Shown: one piece after another, positions 53,066 to 61,600 of the stretch
How positions within the stretch are numbered: position 1 is the stretch's first letter
Layout: each line of letters opens with the position of its first letter
Source of the DNA: Aestuariivirga litoralis
GTDB lineage: Bacteria; Pseudomonadota; Alphaproteobacteria; Rhizobiales; Aestuariivirgaceae
Length of the DNA stretch: 64,000 bases
NCBI RefSeq assembly: GCF_003234965.1
Contig: NZ_QKVK01000001.1
Location: 248,001-312,000 of the forward strand
Direction of reading: 5' to 3'
Position numbers and translations under genes: made by a program
The notes under the pieces: generated by a model
The model's input: the letters and a program-made list of their open reading frames with translations, nothing else
Database searches by the model: none
Told to the model about the DNA's origin: nothing

Positions 53066-53761
53066 TCACGTCACTCCCTGCGCGAACATCACCAGGGCAC
53101 TTCGGTTCAGCACCATGATCCGGCTGTAGGATACGGAGATCCAGCCCCTGGCCTGCAGGCGCTGCAACTCCCTGTTCACCACCTGGCGTCCGACCGATGC
53201 CATTTCGCCGAGCTGCGACTGGGTGAGGATGACCTCAACAGCTGCATGCCCCGGGTCTTCGTCTATGCCGGGCGTGACGCGCAGCAGCGCCCCCGCGATG
53301 CGGCGGGCATGGTTCTGGACCAGCAGGTTCTCGATGATGGTGATGGCCGCATCCATGCCATACTCCCCGACCGAGAGGACCGCACGCTGGTGGAGAAGCG
53401 AAGCCGCGGCAATTTCCTGGAGAGCCAGCAGCGGCACATGCAGCAGCCACGTGGTTTCTGTGGGGCTGAAGGAGAGGACCCGCCGACGTCCGCGGATCAG
53501 CGGACCATAACCGAACCAGACGCCGCGCCGGCCGATGTGGGCAAGTCTCAGGCCATCCGGCTCGGTCGGCAGATAGATGCCGATGCCCCCCGATACAACG
53601 CCGCAGATGCCGCCTGCTTCGTCACCCGCATGGAACACGAAGTCCCCGGCGTCGTGCTTGACGAGGCGGGCCCGCTGCAGGACCGCCGCGCGGGCTTCCT
53701 CAGGCTGCTCCGAGAGCCAGCCGCGTTGCAGTATGAGGCGCTCAGCCGCTACCCGATCCAT
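53066..53761 (-). CDS. Crp/Fnr-family transcriptional regulator
   Basis: 231 residues from ATG 53761. A cyclic-nucleotide-type beta-roll (LVKHDAGDFVFHAGDEAGGICGVVSGGIGIYL) is followed by a dimer helix and a C-terminal winged helix with LTQSQLGEMASVGRQVVNRELQRLQARGWI. FNR-type N-terminal cysteines are absent, so it is not a classic oxygen sensor. chrA follows with no gap, so it probably controls chrA or is coexpressed with it. The palindrome at 53805-53822 lies just upstream. Confidence 0.87.
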   Translation of the reverse strand: MDRVAAERLILQRGWLSEQPEEARAAVLQRARLVKHDAGDFVFHAGDEAGGICGVVSGGIGIYLPTEPDGLRLAHIGRRGVWFGYGPLIRGRRRVLSFSPTETTWLLHVPLLALQEIAAASLLHQRAVLSVGEYGMDAAITIIENLLVQNHARRIAGALLRVTPGIDEDPGHAAVEVILTQSQLGEMASVGRQVVNRELQRLQARGWISVSYSRIMVLNRSALVMFAQGVT

Positions 53762-53804
53762 GTTTGCCCCCAGACATCGCCCATGTGATGCCATCGGGCC
53801 GTAT

Positions 53805-53822
53805 TTGTCGCAAGCGCGACAA
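53805..53822. promoter_or_regulatory. 18-bp inverted repeat, candidate Crp/Fnr operator
   Basis: TTGTCGC-AAGC-GCGACAA, perfect 7-bp arms with a 4-bp spacer, 44 bp before the regulator start and about 80 bp before the divergent amidohydrolase. It has the dyad size of Crp/Fnr targets. Confidence 0.6.
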
Positions 53823-53901
53823 TTCAAGGCCGGCATTCACGTTACTGTCCCCGTGGCGTTGCACCCGCGACGGCCCTGAGCGGCTCTGCAGGAAAGGAAC
53901 C

Positions 53902-55803
53902 ATGACCATGACCAGATTGACCCGCCGCAGGCTCGTCGGCGCAGGCCTGGCCGGGCTCCCGGCGATGGCGGTGTCGAGCCATGCCCTGGCCCTGACCGAG
54001 TCCCTCACCGACATCGGCGGGAGCATGGTCGAGGCGCCGTTGGCCACCATCTTCACAGCACGTGAGATCGTCACCCTCGATCCGGCCCGCCCGTTGGCCC
54101 AGGCCGTGGCGGTGGTGAACGGCCGCATCCTGTGGACCGGAAGCCTCGACGAGGTGAAAGCCATACTCGGTAGCCAGCCCTACACGATCGACCGCAGCTT
54201 CGAGGACCGCGTGGTGGTTCCCGGCTTCGTCGCCCAGCACGACCATCCGGTGCTCGCCGCCCTCACCATGTCCTCCGTCATCCTGTCGATCGAGGACTGG
54301 GTTCTGCCGGGCGGCACGGTGCCCGCCGTGAAGGACAAGGCGGACTTCATGGACCGGCTCGGCAAGGCCGTGGATGCCTGGACCGACGATGGCCGCGCGC
54401 TGCTGACCTGGGGCTATCACCCGGACTTCTATGGCCCCCTGACGAGGGCGGACCTCGACGGCATCAGCACGACGAAGCCCATCATCGTCTGGTGCCGTTC
54501 CTGTCACGAGATGATCTTCAACACGGCCCTGCTGCAGCGTGCCGGTATCACGGAAGCCGTTGTCGGGAGCTTTCCGGCAACGGCCAGGGAACAGTCCAAC
54601 CTCGACGACGCGCAGTTCTGGGAGCAAGGGCTATTTGCCGTGATGCCAAAGATTGCTCACTACGCCGCATCGCCGGCGCGGCTGCAGGCCGGTCTCGAAC
54701 TCACGCGCGACTACATGCACGCCAAGGGCATCACCATCGGGAACGAACCGGGCGGCATTCTGGCGAAGCCGGTGCAGGACGCGGTGAATGCCGTGTTCTC
54801 AAGCCCCGACATGCCGTTTCGCTGGTCCTTCATGGTCGATGCGAAGAGCATGGTGGCCGCCTATGCCGAGGATCAACAGGTGCTTGCCGAAACCGAGAAG
54901 CTCGCTTCGTGGTACGGCGGCATGACCAGCCTTGCGCCGCGGCAGGCCAAGCTCTTTGCCGATGGTGCGATCTACTCGCAGCTCATGCAGGTGCGCCAGC
55001 CCTATCTCGACGGCCACAAGGGCGCCTGGATGATGGACGAAGCCGCCTTCGACCGCGCCTTCCGCATCTACTGGGACGCGGGCTACCAGATCCACATCCA
55101 CGTCAACGGCGATGCAGGATTGGACCGTGTTCTTGGCACGCTCGAAACGAACTTGCGCCGCAACCCGCGCTACGACCACCGCACCGTGCTGGTCCATTTT
55201 GCGGTCAGCGACCCGGACCAGGTCGCGCGCATCAAGGCGCTCGGCGCCATCGTCAGCGGCAACCCCTATTATGTCACGGCCCTTGCCGACCAGTATGCCA
55301 AGGTCGGCCTCGGGCCCGAGCGCGCTGACGACATGGTGCGCCTGGGCGATCTCGACCGCGCCGGCATCCGCTGGTCGCTGCACTCCGACATGCCCATGGC
55401 GCCGTGCGATCCGCTGTTCCTCATGTGGTGCGCGGTGAACCGCCTCACCGCATCGGGCCGCGTTGCCGCGCCGGATCAACGCACCACGGTCGAGAAGGCC
55501 TTGCGCGGCGTCACCATCGAGGCCGCATATTCGCTGAAGCTCGAGGACGAGATCGGCACCATCTCGCCCGGCAAGCGCGCCAACCTCACCATCCTGTCGG
55601 AAAACCCGTTGGCGGCGGATCCGGCAAAGCTGAAGGACATCGCCGTATGGGGCACCGTGATGGAGGGCCGTGTCCTGCCGGCGGGGAGCGGACAAAAAAA
55701 GGCCATGCTCGACCGGCCTTCAGGCGCAACGGAGGACCGTGAGCTGGCCTTCGCCGAAGCCGCGATCGGGCATGCCTTCAAGGTTTCGCACGGGCCCGAG
55801 TGA
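53902..55803 (+). CDS. Exported YtcJ-type amidohydrolase (paralogue 2)
   Basis: 633 residues from ATG 53902 (AGGAAAGGAA upstream). A twin-arginine-like signal peptide (TRRRLVGAGLAGLPAMAVSSHALA) precedes the Amidohydro_3 fold. Metal motif AQHDHPVLAAL, then HIHVNGDAGLDRVL, LVHFAV and LHSDMPMAPCDP. Longer than the other two paralogues. The extension ends in MLDRPSGATEDRELAFAEAAIGHAFKVSHGPE. Substrate unknown. Divergent from the Crp/Fnr gene across a shared operator-like palindrome. Confidence 0.87.
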   Translation: MTMTRLTRRRLVGAGLAGLPAMAVSSHALALTESLTDIGGSMVEAPLATIFTAREIVTLDPARPLAQAVAVVNGRILWTGSLDEVKAILGSQPYTIDRSFEDRVVVPGFVAQHDHPVLAALTMSSVILSIEDWVLPGGTVPAVKDKADFMDRLGKAVDAWTDDGRALLTWGYHPDFYGPLTRADLDGISTTKPIIVWCRSCHEMIFNTALLQRAGITEAVVGSFPATAREQSNLDDAQFWEQGLFAVMPKIAHYAASPARLQAGLELTRDYMHAKGITIGNEPGGILAKPVQDAVNAVFSSPDMPFRWSFMVDAKSMVAAYAEDQQVLAETEKLASWYGGMTSLAPRQAKLFADGAIYSQLMQVRQPYLDGHKGAWMMDEAAFDRAFRIYWDAGYQIHIHVNGDAGLDRVLGTLETNLRRNPRYDHRTVLVHFAVSDPDQVARIKALGAIVSGNPYYVTALADQYAKVGLGPERADDMVRLGDLDRAGIRWSLHSDMPMAPCDPLFLMWCAVNRLTASGRVAAPDQRTTVEKALRGVTIEAAYSLKLEDEIGTISPGKRANLTILSENPLAADPAKLKDIAVWGTVMEGRVLPAGSGQKKAMLDRPSGATEDRELAFAEAAIGHAFKVSHGPE

Positions 55804-56044
55804 AAGCCCCGCCGCTGGAGAAACTGCCTGCGTTCCGCGGTGGCGACGACCTGCTCCGGGAGACGATTGAATTGGCTGCGGTGAAAAGTGGCGCACCCTG
55901 CGGCATAAATCATGCTCCTCGCACGCAGGCCGCGTCTTGGTGCGCGGATGGATTGCAGGGCATGGGGAAAATACTGATTCAGTTTACCTCTGGTTGATTT
56001 ATCGTGGCCGAGAACTGGTAATCCGCCGCAAGAGATATGCCTCC

Positions 56045-57826
56045 ATGTGCCGCTATTGTGTCTCCGACCTCTACCTCGCCGATGAACTGTTCGAACATGG
56101 AAGCGCGCACCTGTTCGGCAGACCGCAGTTCATGCCGAGCCGGAGAGATTTCCTTGCGCTGTCGGGTGCCACGGCGTCACTCCCGCTGATCGGACTCTCC
56201 GCTCCCGCGTTCGCCCAAGGATCAACCGCAGATGTCATCTTCACCAACGGCACGGTGGTCACCCTTCCGGGTCGTGATCCCGTGGCGGCACTCGCCATCG
56301 GCCAGGGCAAGGTTCTGGCGGCTGGCAGCAGCGAAGACATCATGGGGCTCAGGAGCACAGACACGGAAATCATCGATCTGGCAGGCCGCACGCTTCTTCC
56401 CGGCCTGCTGGATTCGCATCACCACACGGTGATGGCCGCGCTCGTCTTCGAGTTGCTGAATGATGTGGGATACAGCGTCTACCCGACCCGGCAGGAACTG
56501 ATCGCAGGCCTGCGCGCCATTGCCGCCAGGACGCCGCCGGGACAGTGGGTGAGCGGCGCCAAGTTCGATAACCTCCTGCAGGGCGGCGACCTCAGCAGGC
56601 AGGAACTCGATTCCGTGTCGACCGAACACCCCATCTTCATCTGGTACGTCAACTCGCACGACGCCTGCGTCAACAGCATGGCCTACGAGGTGGCCAAGAT
56701 TCCGCCCGACATCGGTCCGCTTCCTGCCAACGGCCGCTTCGGCCGCGATGCCAGCGGGCAGTACAATGGATTGATCTACGAGGAATCGGCGCTGCTCAAG
56801 TTCGCGCCCTTCTTTCTCCCCAAGATCACGCCAGAGATTGGCGCAAAGTCCCTCACCGATTACCTGAAGGCCGTGGCGGCCACAGGCACGACCTTCGTGC
56901 ATGAGCCTGGCACGCTGCGCGCCGAGTGGATCGAGCCCTTCGCGAAGCTCTCGGGTGGCCTTTCTTGCCGGACCAGCGCCAGCGTCATGTATACCGACCT
57001 CAAGGCGCTCGCACCCTACAAGGGACTTGGCCTCGGCCCCAAGGCCGCGCAGTTCCCGAACGCCACCTTCTCGCTCTATGCGGTCAAGATCGTCGCCGAC
57101 GGCTCGCCGCAGACCGAGACGGCGGCCTATACTGAGCCCTTCCTCAACAGCACCAACAAGGGCAAGCCGAACTTCACACCGGAACAACTGAAGGAGATGG
57201 TGGCCGCCATCAAGGACTTCGGCATGCCGGTCATCATCCATTGCAGCGGCGACTACACGGTGGACATCGCACTCGATGCCATCGAGGCGGCCTATGGCAG
57301 TTCGACGGCGCTCGGCATCAACCGCATCGAGCACTCGACCTTCACCCGCGCCGACCAGTACAAGCGCATGAAGTCGCTCAACGTCGAGCCTACCTTTTTG
57401 ATGAACTGCGTGCGTTTCTACGGCAAGGCCTACCGCGAGCAGATCTTCGGGCCGGAGCGTACCAATTTCTCCGATGCCGCCGGCACCTGTATCAAGGAGG
57501 GCATCAACTTCAGCCTCCATACCGATGCGCCCTGCTCGCCGGTCGGTCCGCTGACGCTGGTGGAAACGGCCATCACGCGCCGCTGCATCATCGACGATTC
57601 GATCATCGGGGCGGACCAGGCGATCACGCTCGACCAGGCGCTGCGTGCCGTCACCATCGATGCCGCACGCCAGATCGGCATGGAAGACCGCCTTGGATCG
57701 CTTGATCCCGGCAAGGAAGCAGACATCACGATCCTCGAGGACAACCCCTACAAGGTCGATCCGGCGAGGATCGGCAAGATCAAGGTGTCCGAGACCTGGG
57801 TCGCGGGCAAGCAGCGCTATTCTTGA
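56045..57826 (+). CDS. Exported YtcJ-type amidohydrolase with CxxC N-terminal extension (paralogue 3)
   Basis: 593 residues if started at ATG 56045. The short extension MCRYCVSDLYLADELFEHG carries a CxxC pair before the twin-arginine signal MPSRRDFLALSGATASLPLIGLSAPAFAQG (second start candidate ATG 56132). Metal motif DSHHHTVMAAL, then IIHCSGDYTVDIAL, RIEHSTF and LHTDAPCSPVGP. Neither start has a strong ribosome-binding site. The paralogue at 53902-55803 lies about 240 bp upstream in the same direction, and a penicillin-acylase-like gene follows. Confidence 0.82.
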   Translation: MCRYCVSDLYLADELFEHGSAHLFGRPQFMPSRRDFLALSGATASLPLIGLSAPAFAQGSTADVIFTNGTVVTLPGRDPVAALAIGQGKVLAAGSSEDIMGLRSTDTEIIDLAGRTLLPGLLDSHHHTVMAALVFELLNDVGYSVYPTRQELIAGLRAIAARTPPGQWVSGAKFDNLLQGGDLSRQELDSVSTEHPIFIWYVNSHDACVNSMAYEVAKIPPDIGPLPANGRFGRDASGQYNGLIYEESALLKFAPFFLPKITPEIGAKSLTDYLKAVAATGTTFVHEPGTLRAEWIEPFAKLSGGLSCRTSASVMYTDLKALAPYKGLGLGPKAAQFPNATFSLYAVKIVADGSPQTETAAYTEPFLNSTNKGKPNFTPEQLKEMVAAIKDFGMPVIIHCSGDYTVDIALDAIEAAYGSSTALGINRIEHSTFTRADQYKRMKSLNVEPTFLMNCVRFYGKAYREQIFGPERTNFSDAAGTCIKEGINFSLHTDAPCSPVGPLTLVETAITRRCIIDDSIIGADQAITLDQALRAVTIDAARQIGMEDRLGSLDPGKEADITILEDNPYKVDPARIGKIKVSETWVAGKQRYS

Positions 57827-58063
57827 CCGAGCTGGGGAAAGGCTGTCGGGCCCCGCGGGATGACGCTGATGAACGGGTGCTTTTGACAAGCCTCTGACTC
57901 GGCGGATCCCGGCCCCCGCGCACCTGCGCGCTGCTTGACAGCTTGCAGTTGCTTCCCGCATCCTGCAACCCAGCGACGTATTTCGAAGGCATGCCGTCAG
58001 GCCTCGGCTCTCGGAGCTTGGCGTTGCGCCCCGTGTTGCCGTCTTTCAATCAAGGATCATCTC

Positions 58064-59113
58064 ATGAAGAAGCGCCTTGCCCTCGCCCTGCTTGTCTCAT
58101 GCTCCCTGATCGGACCGGCCGTCTCCGAGGCCTGCACAAGGGCCGTCTACTTCGGTCTCGAGGGGCAGACCGTGACGGGCCGGACCATGGACTGGTTCAA
58201 GGCCGACATGCACACCAACATCTGGCTCTATCCGCGCGGGCTCGAGCGCAACAGCAACACGCGCGCGCCATTCAACTGGAAGAGCAAGTACGGCAGCATC
58301 GTCACCACGATTTATGAAGGCGCGGCCGCCGACGGCATGAACGAGAAGGGCCTGGTGGCCAACCTGCTCTACCTTCCCGAATCCAAGCATCCTCCGGCGA
58401 ATGCCGGAGACAATCGGCCGACGCTGCCGAATTCGGCCTGGGTGCAATATGCCCTCGACAACTATGCCACCACGGCGGAGGCTGTCGAAGGCCTGCGCAA
58501 GGAAGAGTTCCGCATCGTTCCCATCCAGGCACCGACCGGAGAGCCGGGCACGGTCCATCTGTCGATCTCGGATGCCTCGGGCGACTCGGCGATTTTCGAA
58601 TACCTCGACGGCAAGCTCACCATCCACCACGGCAAGGAATACCAGGTGATGACCAACTCACCGCCCTTCGACCAGCAACTGAGCCTGAACCAGTACTGGA
58701 AGACGATCGGCGGATCGACCATGCTGCCGGGCACCAACCGCGCCGCGGATCGCTTCGTGCGCGCCTCCTACTACATCAATGAGGCCACCCAGACCGCGGA
58801 CCCGCGCACCGCCGTGGCGGCGGTGTTCAGCGTCATGCGCAATGTCAGCGTGCCCATCGGCATCAAGATTCCCGGCCAACCAAACATTGCCGACACGCTG
58901 TGGCTGACGGTCTCGGACCACAAGAACAGGGTCTATTATTACCAGAGCACCAACAGCCCCGGCATCATCTGGGCCAAGCTCGGAGCACTCGACTTATCGG
59001 AAGGCTCCGGTCCGCGCCGACTGACGCTCGACGGATTTCCGGACACGGCCGGAGACCAGACCCAGAACTTCAAGCCCACAGAGCTTTTCAAGTTCATGGC
59101 GCCGGATCAATAG
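58064..59113 (+). CDS. Choloylglycine hydrolase/penicillin V acylase family enzyme
   Basis: 349 residues from ATG 58064. Signal peptide KKRLALALLVSCSLIGPAVSEA, cleaved so that Cys24 (CTRAVYFG) becomes the N-terminal nucleophile, as in Ntn hydrolases. Then TGRTMDWFKAD, SKYGSIVTTIYEGAAADGMNEKGL (substrate loop) and NSPPFDQQL, all expected for linear amide hydrolases. The family cleaves penicillin V, conjugated bile salts or N-acyl homoserine lactones; exported Gram-negative members often quench acyl-homoserine lactones. A decayed relative lies on the minus strand near 60.4 kb. Confidence 0.9.
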   Translation: MKKRLALALLVSCSLIGPAVSEACTRAVYFGLEGQTVTGRTMDWFKADMHTNIWLYPRGLERNSNTRAPFNWKSKYGSIVTTIYEGAAADGMNEKGLVANLLYLPESKHPPANAGDNRPTLPNSAWVQYALDNYATTAEAVEGLRKEEFRIVPIQAPTGEPGTVHLSISDASGDSAIFEYLDGKLTIHHGKEYQVMTNSPPFDQQLSLNQYWKTIGGSTMLPGTNRAADRFVRASYYINEATQTADPRTAVAAVFSVMRNVSVPIGIKIPGQPNIADTLWLTVSDHKNRVYYYQSTNSPGIIWAKLGALDLSEGSGPRRLTLDGFPDTAGDQTQNFKPTELFKFMAPDQ

Positions 59114-59226
59114 GCCGCCAGGGACGAGTGGCGCTCGCTGCAGCCCGCACCGCGCTCTTGCGGTTCATGTCTTGTCGGCATTCGGCGGCGGCCGTGCCAC
59201 CCTTTCTATGACTCGCGAAGGATCGG

Positions 59227-60234
59227 TCAGATTTCGTCGCGGATCAGGGGCGTTGTGGAACAATGGATGCCGCCGCCATTCAGCTGCATTGCTGCATAGG
59301 GCAGCACGGTCCACCGGACGCCGTGAGCGGCAAGGCTGTCGAGGGTCCGGTTGGTTGCGCCCTCGGGCATAATCAGCTCGCCGGGCGCCACGGCCAGTGA
59401 ATTTATGATCCACTTGTTGTCGGCCGGCGTGATCTCGATGGTGCGTATCCTCAGGTCCTTCAGCTTCTCCAGGAAGGAGAAGGGCAGCCCGAAGGGATCG
59501 ACCAGCGCCAGGTCACGATCGATCATCAGGAATGACCCGTCGATGTGGATGTCGTAGCCGACGAGGTCTATGGCGAGCAGTTCCACCCCCTGTCGCCTGA
59601 GGACCTCCGCGACCTGTTCGGCGCCTTCCCGGTTGACGCGAATGCCGCAGCCGATCACGGCGGTTTTCGGATTGATCCAGGCGAAGCTGCCACCCTCCAT
59701 CAGGGCGGAACCCGACAAGGTTCGTAGAATGGGAATGCCAAGCCTGGCGAGCGTTCGCGTGACTGCAAGTTCCTCTCCGCGCCGGATGCGCGTGCCCATC
59801 CGGCAGACAATGGCGCCGCCCTTGACCATGATCAGCGGATCGCGCGTATAGCAGGACTTCAGCCGCCCGCCATCGACACCGTCAACGAAATGAACCTCGA
59901 CCCCCCGGGCCTTCAGCGCGGCCACGAAGGCATCGTGCTGCTCCTGCATCTCGGAGAGGGGCGGCACGCTGTCGCTCTGGAAATACCAGCCCTTCTCCAG
60001 GTCGCCAAAGGAACCGATGCTCTCGATGCGCTTCGCCGGATCGACGACCGCCATCTCGGGCCCGGGGCGGTGCATGAGAATGGAGCGGATCGCACCGACG
60101 TCGTTGTCCACGCCCCAGGCGCGGCCCCAGTGACGAACGAGCTCGTCCCGGCTCTCGAAGGGTGGGTCGCCTGGCGTGGCGAACATTCGAACGGTTTCGT
60201 TGTAGATCCAGCCAGGCGGTGCGCTGTCTGTCAT
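59227..60234 (-). CDS. Amidinotransferase-fold hydrolase (arginine deiminase/DDAH-like)
   Basis: 335 residues from ATG 60234 (GGGAG upstream; ATG 60258 is possible). Catalytic Cys325 is in NGGGIHCSTTPLI, with acidic and histidine partners in LMEGGSFAWI and DIHIDGSFLMIDRDL, as in the guanidino-group modifying superfamily. The CYTRDPLIMVKGGAIVCRMG stretch is typical of glycine amidinotransferase and DDAH relatives. It likely hydrolyses a guanidine or ureido compound; the substrate is undetermined. Confidence 0.82.
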   Translation of the reverse strand: MTDSAPPGWIYNETVRMFATPGDPPFESRDELVRHWGRAWGVDNDVGAIRSILMHRPGPEMAVVDPAKRIESIGSFGDLEKGWYFQSDSVPPLSEMQEQHDAFVAALKARGVEVHFVDGVDGGRLKSCYTRDPLIMVKGGAIVCRMGTRIRRGEELAVTRTLARLGIPILRTLSGSALMEGGSFAWINPKTAVIGCGIRVNREGAEQVAEVLRRQGVELLAIDLVGYDIHIDGSFLMIDRDLALVDPFGLPFSFLEKLKDLRIRTIEITPADNKWIINSLAVAPGELIMPEGATNRTLDSLAAHGVRWTVLPYAAMQLNGGGIHCSTTPLIRDEI

Positions 60235-60344
60235 CTTGGCCACTCCCCGCGCCTTCATCTCTCAGGCGAAGGGCTCAAAAACTTGCAGTTTCCAGGTCTG
60301 CTGGCAACACCGAACTTCGAGACATGGGAATTGCCTTGCTGTCA

Positions 60345-60552
60345 GCCGTGCGGCGCAATCCACTTGTAGATCGACGCGATTTGTAGATCGTCGCGATGAC
60401 CGAGCCGTGCTTCGAGGTCCAGACGATCGAGCCGGTGTCCACGCCGCCATCGCGTTTCAAGCCCGCCGGGAACGCCCAAGGGTCGGTGACGGCCTCCTCC
60501 GCCCAGTCCGTCGTCCGGCCGATGAGGTGACGGCGGAGAGGTAGGCGGCGGA
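60345..60552 (-). pseudogene. Remnant of a second choloylglycine hydrolase-like gene
   Basis: On the minus strand GRTTDWAEEA (60503-60520 encodes GRTTDW), PWAFPAGLKRDGG and VWTSKHGSVIATIY align with the intact enzyme's TGRTMDW, LYPRGLER and WKSKYGSIVTTIY. Frameshifts flank it: one upstream between AAYLSA and LIGRT, one downstream at a 17-bp tandem duplication. No cysteine is seen where the nucleophile should be. Only about 65 codons remain recognisable. Confidence 0.75.
60364..60397. repeat. 17-bp tandem duplication inside the pseudogene
   Basis: TTGTAGATCGACGCGAT (60364-60380) is followed directly by a copy with one change (60381-60397). Seventeen is not a multiple of three, so the duplication shifts the frame of the remnant gene. 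Confidence 0.9.
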
Positions 60553-60706
60553 CCCCTGAATTCAGCGCGACCCGGGTGCAAGGGCGCTTCCCCTCAGTCG
60601 ATCCCCGACTTGATTCACGTCAAGATGGAAAATCGGATCATCGCCCCTAATCCGCGGAAACCCGAATTCGGGGCAGATTTCCATTGGCGAAGAAGGATGC
60701 CGGACC

Positions 60707-61132
60707 ATGATCTCCAAGCGCACATTCCTGAAGTCCGGGGCAGCCACACTTGCCGGCTTCGTGATCGGTGTTCCATCTGCGAGCGCCGAGTGGCGCCAGG
60801 GGCGGCCGGGCCTCATGTCAGTCCAGGAGATTGCCGAGGCGGCCTACATCTACGGCCTGCCCATCGTCATGAATTATGGTGCCATGTTCGAACTCGTCAT
60901 CGACAAGGCGTCGAGCCAATTCCGCGCGCCATTCAACACGCTCTACAGCGAGGCACGGGTGTTCACCTACGAGGACACCGCCATCGTCACGCCGAACAGT
61001 GATACGCCCTATTCGCTGCTGTGGACCGACTTGCGCACCGAGCCCATGGTGATCTCGATTCCCGACATCGACCCGAAGCGCTATTTCTCGGTGCAGCGCG
61101 GAGTGCAGTTTCCAATGAATTCCTACACTTAA
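60707..61132 (+). pseudogene. Truncated DUF1254 exported protein
   Basis: 141 residues: signal peptide (SKRTFLKSGAATLAGFVIGVPSASA), then MSVQEIAEAAYIYGLPIVMNYGAMF, TIVTPNSDTPYSLLWTDLRTEPMVISIPDID and RYFSVQ, the conserved start of DUF1254. Full family members have about 400-450 residues. After RYFSVQ the reading changes to unrelated RGVQFPMNSYT and stops, 5 bp before the encoded CCA end of tRNA-Glu. About two thirds of the gene is missing. The 472 bp before it hold only the choloylglycine hydrolase remnant. Confidence 0.85.
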
Positions 61133-61137
61133 GCTGT

Positions 61138-61212
61138 TGGCGCTCCCTGCGGGAATCGAACCCGCCTTTGCAACGTGAGAGGCTGCCGTCCTAACCGATA
61201 GACGAAGGGAGC
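61138..61212 (-). tRNA. tRNA-Glu (anticodon CTC)
   Basis: The minus strand folds as a 75-nt tRNA: acceptor GCTCCCT with AGGGAGC, D arm GTC...GAC, anticodon stem GCAGC/GTTGC with loop CTCTCAC (anticodon CTC), T arm GCGGG...CCCGC with TTCGATT, discriminator G and encoded CCA. The D-loop sequence TATCGGTTAGGAC is typical of Glu. Its 3' end faces the truncated DUF1254 gene. Confidence 0.93.
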
Positions 61213-61264
61213 TCTCCGAGGAATGGGCACCCTATATAGGGGCTCTTCCGCCAGTGCAAGCCCC

Positions 61265-61600
61265 TCAGGGGCCGGCCGAAATGCGGGAGATGACGGCGTT
61301 CTTCCGCACGTCCACCACGATCACCTCGCGGCCGGTGTTGATCACCAGGCTGTTGCCGTCGAGTGCCGCCGAGCGGATGTCGGCGCCGGCGGGGAGGCCG
61401 AGATTCAGCACCTGCGGCGGCGGTTCGGGCCTGGGCGGGGCCTTGTGGTTGGCCTTCCAGATGATCCCCACGATCAGCGTCACGAGAAGCAGCACGAAGA
61501 TGACGCCCATGATATAGACCAGCCGCAGCAGGCGGCGGGTGCCGGGGGGCAGTTCCATCGGCGCCGCTTCGCTCGTCTGCAGGGGATCGGATTCGTTCAT
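61265..61600 (-). CDS. Single-pass membrane protein (DUF6476-like)
   Basis: 111 residues from ATG 61600 (GAAGG upstream, inside the opposite gene). A membrane helix LVYIMGVIFVLLLVTLIVGIIW lies near residues 28-50; a Pro-rich linker (KAPPRPEPPP) and a small beta-rich domain follow (LNLGLPAGADIRSAALDGNSLVINTG...VVDVR). It resembles the small proteins commonly encoded divergent from rluD in alphaproteobacteria. Function unknown. Confidence 0.75.
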   Translation of the reverse strand: MNESDPLQTSEAAPMELPPGTRRLLRLVYIMGVIFVLLLVTLIVGIIWKANHKAPPRPEPPPQVLNLGLPAGADIRSAALDGNSLVINTGREVIVVDVRKNAVISRISAGP

